Program-made: the position numbers and the translations under genes
DNA from: Natronococcus sp. AD-5
GTDB lineage: Archaea > Halobacteriota > Halobacteria > Halobacteriales > Natrialbaceae
NCBI RefSeq assembly: GCF_030734285.1
Contig: NZ_CP132294.1
Coordinates: 2,046,001 to 2,110,000, forward strand
Reading direction: 5' to 3'
DNA: 64,000 bases
Notes under the pieces: generated by a model
What the model saw: only the letters and a program-made list of their open reading frames with translations
Told to the model about the DNA's origin: nothing
The model's database searches: none
Shown here: one piece after another, positions 54,857-63,703 of the stretch
How positions within the stretch are numbered: the stretch's first letter is position 1
Layout: every line of letters starts with the position of its first letter

Positions 54857-55020
54857 ATCAACGCGGCTGCGAACATCGCTGGTCGCGTAGACCCGTGGGA
54901 GAGAGCGTCCCTCGGAAACCGGGACGCGATGACTCACCGCGGGATGGGAGCACCCTTGACAGTGCCACAGCCCGCCGCGAGCCGAGTGCGAGACCCGCAC
55001 AGACGACGCTCGCGGAGTGA
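54857..55020 (+). pseudogene. tnpB: TnpB C-terminal tail, second element
   Basis: Reads INAAANIAGRVDPW, then after a one-base shift GESVPRKPGRDDSPRDGSTL to TTLAE and TGA at 55018-55020. It matches the end of TnpB and the tail after it, as in the copy at 50452-50867 (both have PWG-x-S-x-PRK). Only the last RuvC Asn/Ala-rich helix is left. The upstream 54724-54856 shows no gene. Confidence 0.7.
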
Positions 55021-55043
55021 GGCTGAAACCTCTCCGGTAGCAG

Positions 55044-55100
55044 GCCGGATTCCCCGTGCCGGGGATCCCCCTGCCTTCAGGTAGGTGGAGGATGTCAAGA
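55044..55100 (+). mobile_element. Right end of the second IS200/IS605 element
   Basis: CCCCG/CGGGG (55053-55057 and 55061-55065) and ctgcct/aggtag (about 55072-55085) form two adjacent hairpins, followed by tggaggatgtca. The closing gaggatgtca is the same as in the first element at 50918-50927. Both lie 3' to a TnpB tail, as expected for right ends. Confidence 0.65.
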
Positions 55101-55620
55101 GGCCAGTTGTACGTAGAGGAGGCGCAATCCCACGTCGTTGACGGCGTGGATACGCGCCGTCGCTTGGGAGTCAACCCACGTGAGACGACCAGCCCGAGTT
55201 TTCTACACGCACTTCCAAGTAGACCAGCATCATGCCGGCAACATAGGATTCGGATGGGAGGAGAGCGATTCCCGTCACTCCCGCGATGGCGGCCCGTCCG
55301 CCCCAAGCAATCAGACAGTAATCGGAACCAGTAGATGACCGCTCGATTCCCACAGAATTGACGCGGAGTTGACCGCTGCACGCCCGAGGAAAGTAACTCC
55401 GAGTCTAATGACGTCAACTTGACCCTCGCTGGACAAAAACAACCACGAGGGACGGTGGAGGCCGAGGATAGGAGTACCGGGGGCTTGGCACTCCCAGCAG
55501 TCCCACCCGTTCCAGTCCACGAGCATCCCACCGGCTTCTTCCCGGGTAGATGCTCGGTGGATCTGCAAACCTAAAAACTCCAACGTTCAGGATTCCTCTG
55601 CATTCACGCGGAGGAGTGTG
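55101..55620. other. Gene-free stretch after the IS200/IS605 relic
   Basis: No reading frame with a recognisable family on either strand. The minus-strand frame with DWNGWDCWECQAPGTP contains two Cys but no TnpB or IscB signature. Directly after the element end (55099 on) the sequence would be the guide part of any transcript reading through the right end. Confidence 0.4.
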
Positions 55621-56073
55621 TCAACCATCGGAAATATAATCATCACCAAACTCATTAATTATCGCCGTTTCAAGCGACTTCCCCCGCCAATCAAAGAGTT
55701 CAGCGAGCCATCGACCGTACTTCCCCGTTTGTCGTTCAGTTCGAATCAACAGTGGCCACTCTCGGGGGACGTCCTCGGCGCTCTGGGCGTATTCAATCGT
55801 ATCGTCGATCCACTCACGAACAAACTGCGTCTGTTGAATGCCGATTTGGTATTCGTCGGATTCACGACTGACCCCGTGCGTCTCAGCGGTATTGATATGC
55901 ATAGCTCGTACTCGAATTCCAGCCATTGTCCGAAATCCTAAGTCAACCACTAACTCGTAGGTATCACCGTCGACAACTCCCAACTCGTGGGTCGAATCTT
56001 GGTCAGGTCGGGCTCGATACGTCCAGATATCCGTTGGTCGCTCAAAATCAGCTTCGGAGATCCGATTAACCAT
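55621..56073 (-). CDS. Staphylococcal nuclease-like (SNc) protein
   Basis: 150 residues with an SNase OB-fold. GVVDGDTYELVVDLGF (about 32-47) carries the metal-binding Asp, IRVRAMHINTAETHG the catalytic Arg and the following Asp/Glu position, and TERQTGKYGRWLAEL the second Arg region (catalytic Glu/Arg). Family members cut DNA and RNA with Ca2+. There is no signal peptide; the protein is probably cytoplasmic or part of a larger complex. It ends 84 bp before the next gene's end, with an AT-rich spacer. It could also be a non-catalytic relative, since the exact catalytic set cannot be verified by eye. Confidence 0.78.
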   Translation of the reverse strand: MVNRISEADFERPTDIWTYRARPDQDSTHELGVVDGDTYELVVDLGFRTMAGIRVRAMHINTAETHGVSRESDEYQIGIQQTQFVREWIDDTIEYAQSAEDVPREWPLLIRTERQTGKYGRWLAELFDWRGKSLETAIINEFGDDYISDG

Positions 56074-56156
56074 TAAAAAATAATCACTTTAGAGTCACTT
56101 ATTTCTTACTTCTAGATTAAAATTATATCTATCTGAAACAGTAATGCTACTTGTGC

Positions 56157-59100
56157 CTATTGGAAATCAACATTCTCGAGCACTGGCTCTTCGGTACCAC
56201 CTAACGCCGGGCGATTTTCGACGGAGACTACGCCGGAACGGAGCGTTACGTCTGGCCGCCGTATGACAATGCTCGGACCGTTGGTAGCCGTAGTGACATC
56301 ATCAATCACGAAGTCTTCGATTAGAAGACCTTGGAGATCCGTTAAAGATGTCCGTGTACATCGCACCGTGGGAGCGGCAGCAGTAGGACCACAAAATACG
56401 CTGAGGTCCCTAATGTGGCCTCCATCGGCTTCGCTATTGACCCTCACTAGGTCGTTTTGAGCATCGATCCCGTCGATTTCGATTCGCTCGGCTATTGGCT
56501 GGCCGTCGTTGAACCAAAGTCCGCATCCGGCATATTTCCGGTTCGACATATCATCGTAGGTGATTTTGCAATCGCGAGCCTCGTCTGCCACTCCGAGCCG
56601 GATGCCGCTGCTTCCGTTGTTGATCGCCGTCGACCGATCCAAAATATTTTCGCCGGGACTGTTTTTCACGTAGTACGCGCTAACGACGAAATCTTCGACG
56701 TGGCACTGTTGCCAGACGTTGATCCCCTCGTGTGGCGGATCGGCGCTGAATCCGATCGTGTGGTTCCCGAGCATTGGTACATTGGGATTCTCGACCTCGC
56801 CGTCTGTGGCGGTTACATTGCGAATCACTGAGGTCGCATTTTCGTCCCGAGTATTGATCAGGAACGTATACCGGTTGCCGGAATGCGGTCCATGCAGAGT
56901 GCGTTGACCGACAAGGTTGACGTTGTCTATCAGACAGCGACCGGCGTGAGCAACCATCAACCCGGCGTCCCGTTCAGGCTCGTCGCTGATATCGACGTCG
57001 AGATTTTGGATGACGACGTGCTGTGGTGGAGTGTTACTCCCCCACCTACCGAACTGGAACGCGAGGCTCACATCATGATTCCGAATCTCGAGCGTCGCCC
57101 GCGGATCACCCCTAATCGCGAGAAACTCGATCGGATCGGTGAGCACGAAGTTAGTATTCCAATTGTACGACCCCCTCGGTAGAACGATCTCGTGGTTGAC
57201 CTCGTCTTGGTTCTGGAGAAAGTTGAGCAGCTCTGCGGCTAGGTCACCGTTCTCGTCGATCGATGGATGTTCAGTCACATCGACGGTTGTAACATCGAGC
57301 GAACGATTCCTGAGTGATGCCAGTAGTCCACGGTTTGTAGAAGCCGTCCTGATACGGTCGAGACAGTAGCGGTAGTTGCCGGACTGGAGGGCCCCGCCGT
57401 ATATACCGTGGGTAGCCTCCAGGGAGTCACCTTCGAGTGGATAATCAACCCCGGCTCGACCCCGAGTGTAGCTCTGCCCATCTGCATCACAGAGAACCCG
57501 GTAGACCTCACCGCCCTCGAGGTGGATATCGAATTCGAACGTCTCGCCGGCCTCGACAGAACCAATCGCCTGCTGGTCGAGGACGGTTCCCGAGTCGTCG
57601 GTCAGGTACGCCGTCGTGACCCCGTCGGTCATTGCAGAGAGACGACATTCTATATCGGCTACATCTTCGGTCGCACGAATGCGGATGCCGGATCGACCGG
57701 TTAGCCCGCTCCAGGATTGGGCTATCTCGTCGCTTCCGAGATCGAGCGTATCGATCCTGCTGTCCACGTTGTTAGCAGGCCTCATTCGATCGAAACAGTA
57801 TCGGTAGCTGCTCGACAGACTATCATCACTATAGATGCCGTGAGTAGCGACCAGGGAGTCGCTTTCGAGCGGGTAGTCGACCGGTGCTCGACCCCGGACG
57901 TAATCGCGACCGCGGGCATCGCACAGAACCCAGTAGGCGGTGTTGGCTTCGAGCTCGCTCTCGAACGCGAACGTCTCGCCGGCCTCGAGCGTCGCGATCG
58001 TTTGGCGTTCCAGGACGGCTCCTGCATCGGTGGTCAGATAGGCCGTTGCGACTCCCTCCGTCTGCGTCGACAGACGACACTCAAGGCCGTCAACGTCCTC
58101 AGTCGTCTCGATGCGAACCCCGGATCGACCATTTAGCCCGGCCCAGGATTGGCCCTGGTGGTCGGTCCCGAGCACGAGCGTCGTGCCGATCTCGAGGGTC
58201 GCGTCGGCCGGCTGAATCCGATCGATACAGTACCGGTAGTCGTTTGACCGTGCCCCGCTGCCGGTGTAGATGCCGTGAGTGGCCTCCAAAACGTCGCTCT
58301 CGAGCGGGTAGTCGACCGCGGCTCGCCCTCGGGTGTAGCTTCGGCCATCGGCGTCACACAGGACCCAGCACGTCTCGTCAGCTCCGAACTCGGTGTCGAA
58401 CGTGAACGTCTGGCCAGGTTCGAGACCGTCGATCGCCTGTTGCTCGAGGACGGTTCCCGAGTCGTCGGTCAGGTACGCCGTCGTGACCCCGTCGGTCTCC
58501 GCCGAGAGACGGCACTCCAGACCGTTGATCTCGTCGGTCGCCTGGAGCCGAACTCCAGACCGATTCCGCTGACCGAACTGTGCCTGGTCATCGTTCTCGA
58601 GATCGAGCGTGACACCGATCTCGTTTCGTATACCGCCCGGCGTGATTTGATCGATGCAGTACCGGTAGCTGTTCGATCGCGTACCACTGCCGGTGTAGAT
58701 GCCGTGGGTGGCGACTAGGGAGTCGCCTTCAATCGGGTAATCAACTGCGGCTCGCCCCCGGGTATAACTACGCCCACTGGCATCACAGAGGATCCAATAG
58801 GCGGTGTCGGCTTCGAGCTCGCTCTCGAACGCGAACTGCTCGCCGGGTGCGAGCGTTGCGATCGTTTGGCGTTCCAAAACGGTTCCTGTGTCGGCGACCA
58901 GATAGGCCGTCACAACACCGATTGTCTCTCTCGAAACACGACATGCTAGACCGTCGATGGTCTCGGTCGTCTCGATACGAATTCCAGAGCGATTCCGCTG
59001 GCCGGGCTGAGCGAGGTCGTCATCCCCGAGATCGAGCGTCCCACCAATCTCACTGCGCGTGCCGACTGATGTGATACGATCAATACAGTACCGGTAACTG

Positions 59101-59555
59101 TTCGATCGCGTACCACCGCCGGTGTAGATGCCGTGGGTGGCGACTAGGGAGTCGCCCTCGAGCGGGTAGTCGACCGCGGCTCGTCCCCGGGTGTAGCTTT
59201 GACCATCGGCATCGCACAAGATTAGGTAGGTTTCGTTGGCACTGAGCTCGGCGTCGAACGTGAACGTCTGGCCGGGTTCGAGACCGCCGATCGCCTGTTG
59301 CTCGAGGACGGTTCCCGAGTCGTCGGTCAGGTACGCCGTCGTGACCCCGTCGGTCATTGCAGAGAGACGGCACCTCAGGCCAGCAACGTCGGTGGTTACC
59401 CGGATGCGAATCCCGGATCGATTCCGCTGATTGAGTTGGGCCTGGTCATCGCTCCCGAGATCGAGCGTCTCTTCGCGTGGACTGCTCAAATTGAGTATTC
59501 TGTTCGCCGTACTGTCGTTGGTCTCGAAGACCCTCGTTTCTGGGCTAGACGTCAT
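56157..59555 (-). CDS. Large protein: five tandem 140-aa repeats plus right-handed beta-helix
   Basis: About 1,132 residues from ATG 59555 (the frame remains open to 59726). Five repeats of about 140 residues follow each other, each with L-x-L-G, QRNRSGIRI or LNGRSGVRI, CRLS, DGVTTAYLTDDSGTVLEQQ, GLEPGQTFTF, LCDADG-SYTRGRAAVDYPLE, ATHGIYTG and YRYCIDRI. Each repeat holds three Cys in fixed places. Residues about 740-1132 look like a pectate-lyase-type beta-helix (NTPPQHVVIQNLDVDISDEP, GRCLIDNVNLVGQRTLHGPH, VIRNVTATDG). No signal peptide is evident. The repeats suggest binding, the helix a polysaccharide-active or phage-tail-like role. Function is unproven. Confidence 0.8.
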   Translation of the reverse strand: MTSSPETRVFETNDSTANRILNLSSPREETLDLGSDDQAQLNQRNRSGIRIRVTTDVAGLRCRLSAMTDGVTTAYLTDDSGTVLEQQAIGGLEPGQTFTFDAELSANETYLILCDADGQSYTRGRAAVDYPLEGDSLVATHGIYTGGGTRSNSYRYCIDRITSVGTRSEIGGTLDLGDDDLAQPGQRNRSGIRIETTETIDGLACRVSRETIGVVTAYLVADTGTVLERQTIATLAPGEQFAFESELEADTAYWILCDASGRSYTRGRAAVDYPIEGDSLVATHGIYTGSGTRSNSYRYCIDQITPGGIRNEIGVTLDLENDDQAQFGQRNRSGVRLQATDEINGLECRLSAETDGVTTAYLTDDSGTVLEQQAIDGLEPGQTFTFDTEFGADETCWVLCDADGRSYTRGRAAVDYPLESDVLEATHGIYTGSGARSNDYRYCIDRIQPADATLEIGTTLVLGTDHQGQSWAGLNGRSGVRIETTEDVDGLECRLSTQTEGVATAYLTTDAGAVLERQTIATLEAGETFAFESELEANTAYWVLCDARGRDYVRGRAPVDYPLESDSLVATHGIYSDDSLSSSYRYCFDRMRPANNVDSRIDTLDLGSDEIAQSWSGLTGRSGIRIRATEDVADIECRLSAMTDGVTTAYLTDDSGTVLDQQAIGSVEAGETFEFDIHLEGGEVYRVLCDADGQSYTRGRAGVDYPLEGDSLEATHGIYGGALQSGNYRYCLDRIRTASTNRGLLASLRNRSLDVTTVDVTEHPSIDENGDLAAELLNFLQNQDEVNHEIVLPRGSYNWNTNFVLTDPIEFLAIRGDPRATLEIRNHDVSLAFQFGRWGSNTPPQHVVIQNLDVDISDEPERDAGLMVAHAGRCLIDNVNLVGQRTLHGPHSGNRYTFLINTRDENATSVIRNVTATDGEVENPNVPMLGNHTIGFSADPPHEGINVWQQCHVEDFVVSAYYVKNSPGENILDRSTAINNGSSGIRLGVADEARDCKITYDDMSNRKYAGCGLWFNDGQPIAERIEIDGIDAQNDLVRVNSEADGGHIRDLSVFCGPTAAAPTVRCTRTSLTDLQGLLIEDFVIDDVTTATNGPSIVIRRPDVTLRSGVVSVENRPALGGTEEPVLENVDFQ

Positions 59556-59633
59556 TGTTGTGAGCGTGTCACTGGATACCGCCAGATCGGATGGTGTGAC
59601 TGTGCGGCTGCCAGTTCGACACGTTGATTTCAG

Positions 59634-59640
59634 TATATAA
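59634..59640 (-). promoter_or_regulatory. TATA box of the repeat/beta-helix gene
   Basis: TTATATA on the minus strand at 59634-59640 would start transcription near 59612, about 57 bases before ATG 59555. It argues against the longer frame starting at 59726. Confidence 0.45.
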
Positions 59641-59726
59641 TGACGGTATTTCATCAGTATTGATAGGCTAGAACATAATCGACCGTAGGGGAATAAACAT
59701 AGAAATCGTCCTATTTTCATCATCAA

Positions 59727-60053
59727 TCAAATTTTTCGTTTAAGCTAAGAAACTGTGTAGTAGGCGTCCTTTACTCAGTTAGATCCCATTCCTGGAGGCA
59801 AGATTCTGGCCCGACGTTCGTATCACGGACATCGGACAAAACCATCCCTCGTTCGGGCGGGTGACCGGCATTCGCTCAATCATAGTCCATATCTTCTCAA
59901 TGTCCCCCAGTGAACGCGTTTCTGCCTCCTTAAATTCTGATGGATCAATCCGTTAGAACAGATTCGATCACCGATGAATCCCCAATTGATGGTTATTTAC
60001 GGCCGTTGGTAATATCGCATAGGTTTATTAATAGAGATATCTTACTATGAATA
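59727..60053. other. Divergent intergenic region
   Basis: No gene. It separates two divergent genes and holds the TATA-like tttattaata at 60023-60032, about 27 bp before the lipoprotein ATG, which fits a leaderless transcript. Confidence 0.5.
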
Positions 60054-60818
60054 ATGAATAGAAGATGTTTCACAAAATTAACTATTTCACCGTTGATTGG
60101 TGTCCTTGTAGGATGTACTTCGTTCGGCACCGACTCCGATGGCGAAGATTCAGAGACGAATAACGAAGCCAATGAGGACTCTCTCACCGATGGAGAGACG
60201 ACGAACGAGGACGAAACCGACGACGAGGAGGCGAACAACGATTCGGACGATCCAGATGAAGAGGAGACGGACAGCGAAACCGGCAACGAGACGGACGACG
60301 CCGAGGAGACGAGTGATGAATCTAACGAGGAAGTCGCGGATGACGAGGAGACCGGCGATGAGACTGACGACGAAGAGACAAACAACGATGAGACGGGAGA
60401 TGACACCGACGACTCGGCTGACGCAGACCAAGAGGAAGAGGACGGCGAAACCGGCGATGAGGACCAGGATGAGCACGAAAACGATGAAGCTGACGAACCG
60501 CCGGAGAATGACGAGATGGAGGCGACGGTTACTATGGACGCTGAGCTAGATGAGGTGCTCGAAATCGTCGATCACGAGTTCATCTGGGAGTCCTATCCTG
60601 GCTCGCACCTCTGTAACATTCGGGTCGAGTTGCGGAACACGTCGGATACTGAGATCTGGTTCGAGGGGATCGGAACGACAACCGATGATACCGGGAATTC
60701 CCTCGGTGGCGACATCGCCCAGTTCGGACTCGACCCGGGGGAGACGACGACGTACGTCTTCTCCATGGACAGGTGTGCCGACGCGACTGGCTACCAACTC
60801 GAGTTCGAGGCGCGCTAG
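60054..60818 (+). CDS. Lipoprotein with hyperacidic linker and FxLYD-like domain
   Basis: 254 residues. MNRRCFTKLTISPLIGVLVG followed by Cys is a lipobox signal with paired Arg (Tat-like). Residues about 25-155 consist almost only of Asp, Glu, Thr, Asn, Ser and Gly (DDEE, TDDE, ETGDE words), giving a charge of well over -60 by inspection. Residues about 160-254 form a beta-sandwich (EIVDHEFIWESYPGSHLCNI, RVELRNTSDTEIWFEGIGTT, then FGLDPGETTTYVFSMDRCAD) like the FxLYD-type domain in the lipoprotein at 50925-52055. It should be exposed on the cell surface, with the acidic segment as a spacer through the S-layer zone. Confidence 0.78.
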   Translation: MNRRCFTKLTISPLIGVLVGCTSFGTDSDGEDSETNNEANEDSLTDGETTNEDETDDEEANNDSDDPDEEETDSETGNETDDAEETSDESNEEVADDEETGDETDDEETNNDETGDDTDDSADADQEEEDGETGDEDQDEHENDEADEPPENDEMEATVTMDAELDEVLEIVDHEFIWESYPGSHLCNIRVELRNTSDTEIWFEGIGTTTDDTGNSLGGDIAQFGLDPGETTTYVFSMDRCADATGYQLEFEAR

Positions 60819-61186
60819 CTCTTTGAAGCGGCTTGAACCTCTGTGTGACGGGGACTCACGGGTAGACCAGTTCGAACGTCCTTCAACCACGACCACGGAA
60901 ATGATGTTCGCGAGACCATCGCCGCGATGCCCGCAGTTCGACGATTTCTCGCCGGTCGTCCTTTTCTGATTTTCCTCAGGTACGAAGCTCGACAGCCTCT
61001 TCTCCGTCCTCTACTGGTGGTCAACCCATATATACCCCTTCCTGAATGTCTTCAAAATGACGAATGACCAAATATAACTATTTTTACATGTATTTTCACA
61101 GATTTGTTCTATATCAATTGTTCTCAGAATGTAACTATTACGTTAGATGCTAAATGAATATATGCAATTCGATCGCCGAAACGAGT

Positions 61187-62410
61187 ATGGCTGATTGGCA
61201 ACGGCGGTCGGTACTGACAACAGGTACAGCGCTTCTGGTCGGCGGATTGCTTTCGTCGGGCGGGGCTGCGGACGACTTGGTCAACGATGATCAGGCATCG
61301 CTCGAGGAACCCACCGGCTGGTCATCGTACGGAGGAAACGCAGGAAACACGCGATTCGTTCCGTCCGCGGACGATCTTGAGGAACCGGAGACAATCGCCT
61401 GGCAGTACGATGAGACCGGAGCAGCCGCGGTCGTCGACGAGACGGTATACCTCCAGACGGACGGCGAGATCCACGCCCTCGATGCGGCCGATGGACGCTT
61501 GCTGTGGACGACTGGCGATATTCAGGGCCTTACGACGCCAGCAGTCGCTGATGAGGCGCTCTTTGTGACCGGCGACCAACTGACGGCGATCGAGGCTGAC
61601 AGTGGCGATATCCGTTGGAGCAACACGTTCGGTGATGACGCGGTGAGTTCGGCACCGGTCGTCGCTTTTGAGACCGTCTACGTCGTCGTCAACGGGACGC
61701 TCTACGCGTTCGATACGGCTGATGGTTCGTGCTGCTGGAAGCGCGACTCGATCAGCGTGACGTGCGAACTGCCCCATAATGATAGCCCGGGTCAGACCTC
61801 TTACGTATTCAACACGCAATATAACTCGATCGCTGCGACGGATGGTGTGGTCTGGGCGCTGCTCGATGATCGAGCAAGCGAAGAGTCCATCAACACAGAC
61901 GCGGTGGTCGCGTTCGATCCGATGACCGGTAAGAAACAGTGGTCGGCTCATCTGGAGCCGGGGTACTACGCTAGGGGGCTGACCGTAACCGAAGACACGC
62001 TGTTCATCGAAAACGAGACCGAAAGAGGCGTGATGATCTTCGACCGTGCCGAAGAAGAACACGGCGACTTCATTCCGGACGCGTTGGTGACCGCTACCGC
62101 TAACGGACGGACGGTGACCCGCGGACGGGATGGCCTCATGATGCACGACTCTCGCTCCAGCTGGTCGAAAGACGGGATGCATCAGTATGGACGGCCGACG
62201 ATCGCCGATGAGACCGTTGTCGTCGCTTACAGCGTAAACGGATCACGGACCACCGACGAAATCATCGGATTCGACCTCGAGAGTGGCTCCGACCAATGGC
62301 GGTTCACGTTCGACGAGGCACAATGGAACGACGGGTTCAACGTTGATTGTTTCGTTGCCGGCGAGACGGTGTACGTCAACAGGGACGGCTGTCTGACTGC
62401 TCTTCGGTGA
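61187..62410 (+). CDS. Exported PQQ-like beta-propeller protein (BamB-like)
   Basis: 407 residues from ATG 61187 (frame open from 61154). The N-terminus has QRRSVLTTGTALLVGGLLSS, a Tat signal without an obvious lipobox. The rest consists of PQQ-type propeller repeats, each with an A-x-D-x-x-x-G-x-x-x-W pattern: IHALDAADGRLLWTTGDI, LTAIEADSGDIRWSNTF, LYAFDTADGSCCWKRD, VVAFDPMTGKKQWSAHLE and IIGFDLESGSDQWRFTF. Seven or eight blades fit the length. Such proteins usually act as scaffolds on the cell surface. A Tyr-Gly-Gly-Asn entry (WSSYGGNAGNTRF) is typical. Partner unknown; it is next to the acidic lipoprotein and may belong to the same surface set. Confidence 0.85.
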   Translation: MADWQRRSVLTTGTALLVGGLLSSGGAADDLVNDDQASLEEPTGWSSYGGNAGNTRFVPSADDLEEPETIAWQYDETGAAAVVDETVYLQTDGEIHALDAADGRLLWTTGDIQGLTTPAVADEALFVTGDQLTAIEADSGDIRWSNTFGDDAVSSAPVVAFETVYVVVNGTLYAFDTADGSCCWKRDSISVTCELPHNDSPGQTSYVFNTQYNSIAATDGVVWALLDDRASEESINTDAVVAFDPMTGKKQWSAHLEPGYYARGLTVTEDTLFIENETERGVMIFDRAEEEHGDFIPDALVTATANGRTVTRGRDGLMMHDSRSSWSKDGMHQYGRPTIADETVVVAYSVNGSRTTDEIIGFDLESGSDQWRFTFDEAQWNDGFNVDCFVAGETVYVNRDGCLTALR

Positions 62411-62907
62411 GGGCGCCAAGCCTCCTGTCCTTGACGAGCGAGCCGAAGCCGAGCAAGTAGGGCGAGGTAACTTCTCACCCATCCGTCTTTAGCTAAGCGA
62501 AGAACCGCATGGATCCGCTCGTGTGTCGAGCGGCGCGCTGGATATGACTTTCCGGAAGCCATTCGCCTGCTAATTCAACGATATCCATTCGCTGTTCGAA
62601 TACCTGCTCATCAGCTCCTCGGCGCAACTTTCGCAGCCCCGAATCAATTTTTGGCCCGTTCAATGTATGTGGCGTCGAATGAGTTAACCTACAGTTCCGA
62701 TCATATTCTACCGCACGGGGGTAACTACGTGTTCCGCTGCTCGAGCGAATCCAAGTTCTTTCTTTAAGTAGTTCTGGCAATGAAGAGAGGCTATAGCGGG
62801 AGGCCGTTCTCTCGTATTTTAAATTCCGTAGCTTGGACTGTCGGTAACTACTTCCAGCAACTCGCGGGTTTCTATCCGGAAAGCGAGGCAACGCCGGCCG
62901 ATGTACG
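62411..62907. other. Region without a supported gene
   Basis: A 139-codon minus-strand frame ending at 62493 contains LRRGADEQVFEQRMDIVELA but no recognisable family or start. It may be a fragment of an old gene. No repeats were noted before the IS6 end at 62908. Confidence 0.35.
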
Positions 62908-63478
62908 GGCACTGTCTAGTTCTGCGCCTCCTCGGCTGGAGCTTTTCCGTTGAGAGTATGATGCGGTCTTTGATGGTTGTAGTAATGTATGAACTCTTCA
63001 AGCCACTCGCGGACGCTCGCCCGACTGCCCACCCACGAGTTATGGAAGCGGCCGATTCGCATTTTGAGGGTGTGAAATCCCTTTTCGATACGGTTTCGGT
63101 CGGTATAATTGACCCGACCGCTCAGTCCTAATCGAGAGAGGGGAGTCCGATAGCCGAATTGATCGACGAGAAACTCGGCATCCGAGAGATCGTGTTTCTC
63201 GCGGAGTTTCTGGAGAAATGCAGCTGCCGCATTAGTGCCGTGCCGACCAAACAACGCGACGTCGAGGATCAACTTTGAGTCGATATCGATTGCAGCATAC
63301 ACCTAAGACCACTCGCTGTTGGGCTTGACAGCGGTTTCGTCAACAGCGACCCGCGACGACGTCGCCGTCGCGGGTCGCGTCCGCTGTCAGCCAGCCGATG
63401 AACCCAATTCCAGACCGCTCCGTGAGAGCACTCTACGCCTAATTCATCTGCCGAAGTGATGAGACGCATCCGTTTCAC
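62908..63478 (-). mobile_element. IS6-family insertion sequence relic, broken transposase
   Basis: From the end ggcactgtct at 62908 the minus strand encodes the C-terminal DDE part: VYAAIDIDSKLILDVALFGR, KHDLSDAEFLVDQFGY, RNRIEKGFHTLKMRIGRF and NHQRPHHTLNGKAPAEE (stop 62916-62918). Relatives have Trp where this copy has TAG before VYAAID (about 63302-63304). Upstream, MRLITSADELGVECSHGAVW then NWVHRLADSG is in another frame, so there is also a frameshift near 63360-63380. The N-terminus and second end are missing. The stretch 23491-23640 is a fragment of a sister copy. Confidence 0.85.
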
Positions 63479-63703
63479 GACGAAGAGGCACTGTATGTGG
63501 CGGCGACGACCCGCCGCGCAGCCGCCGGTTCACTCACGGACGACGACTTCGTGACCGGCGGGCTGCCGCGAGAGACGTACATCAACTCCTAGACTATCGC
63601 TTCGATCCGTTTTGTCGACATCCGGTGTGAAGAGGGGCGGCGCACGAAGGCAACGACAGAGACGATCGCCTAGGAAGCCGCCGGCTATCTCCGCATCCCG
63701 TGA
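63479..63703 (+). pseudogene. PemK/MazF-like toxin gene fragment with nonsense codons
   Basis: Seventy-four codons plus stop in one frame: DEEALYVAATTRRAAAGSLT, DDDFVTGGLPRETYINS, TAG, TIASIRFVDIRCEEGRR, then IA, TAG, EAAGYLRIP. The DDDF-x-GGLPR-x-x-Y-x-NS-x-x-x-x-IR layout matches the middle of haloarchaeal PemK/MazF-like endoribonuclease toxins as I recall them. The start is missing and two TAG codons interrupt it, so it is not functional. It abuts the IS6 relic. Confidence 0.5.

Noticed and set aside
55101-55620. IscB or a second TnpB gene after the element end
   Set aside because: Cys-containing frames lack RuvC and HNH motifs on both strands.
59555-59726. Longer N-terminus of the repeat protein starting at 59726
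   Set aside because: A clear TATA box (59634-59640) lies inside it, and the extra residues are not like a signal peptide or a domain.
60150-60476. Hydrophobic 108-residue minus-strand frame that looks like a membrane protein
   Set aside because: It is the exact reverse of the Asp/Glu/Thr-rich linker of the lipoprotein; GAC/GAG codons read backwards give Val and Leu.
24465-63703. Amber (TAG) readthrough or recoding in the epimerase, wHTH, IS6 and PemK-like genes
   Set aside because: TAG occurs at Trp-like sites in several frames, but TAA and TGA nonsense codons, frameshifts and missing ends are present too. Ordinary decay explains all of them.
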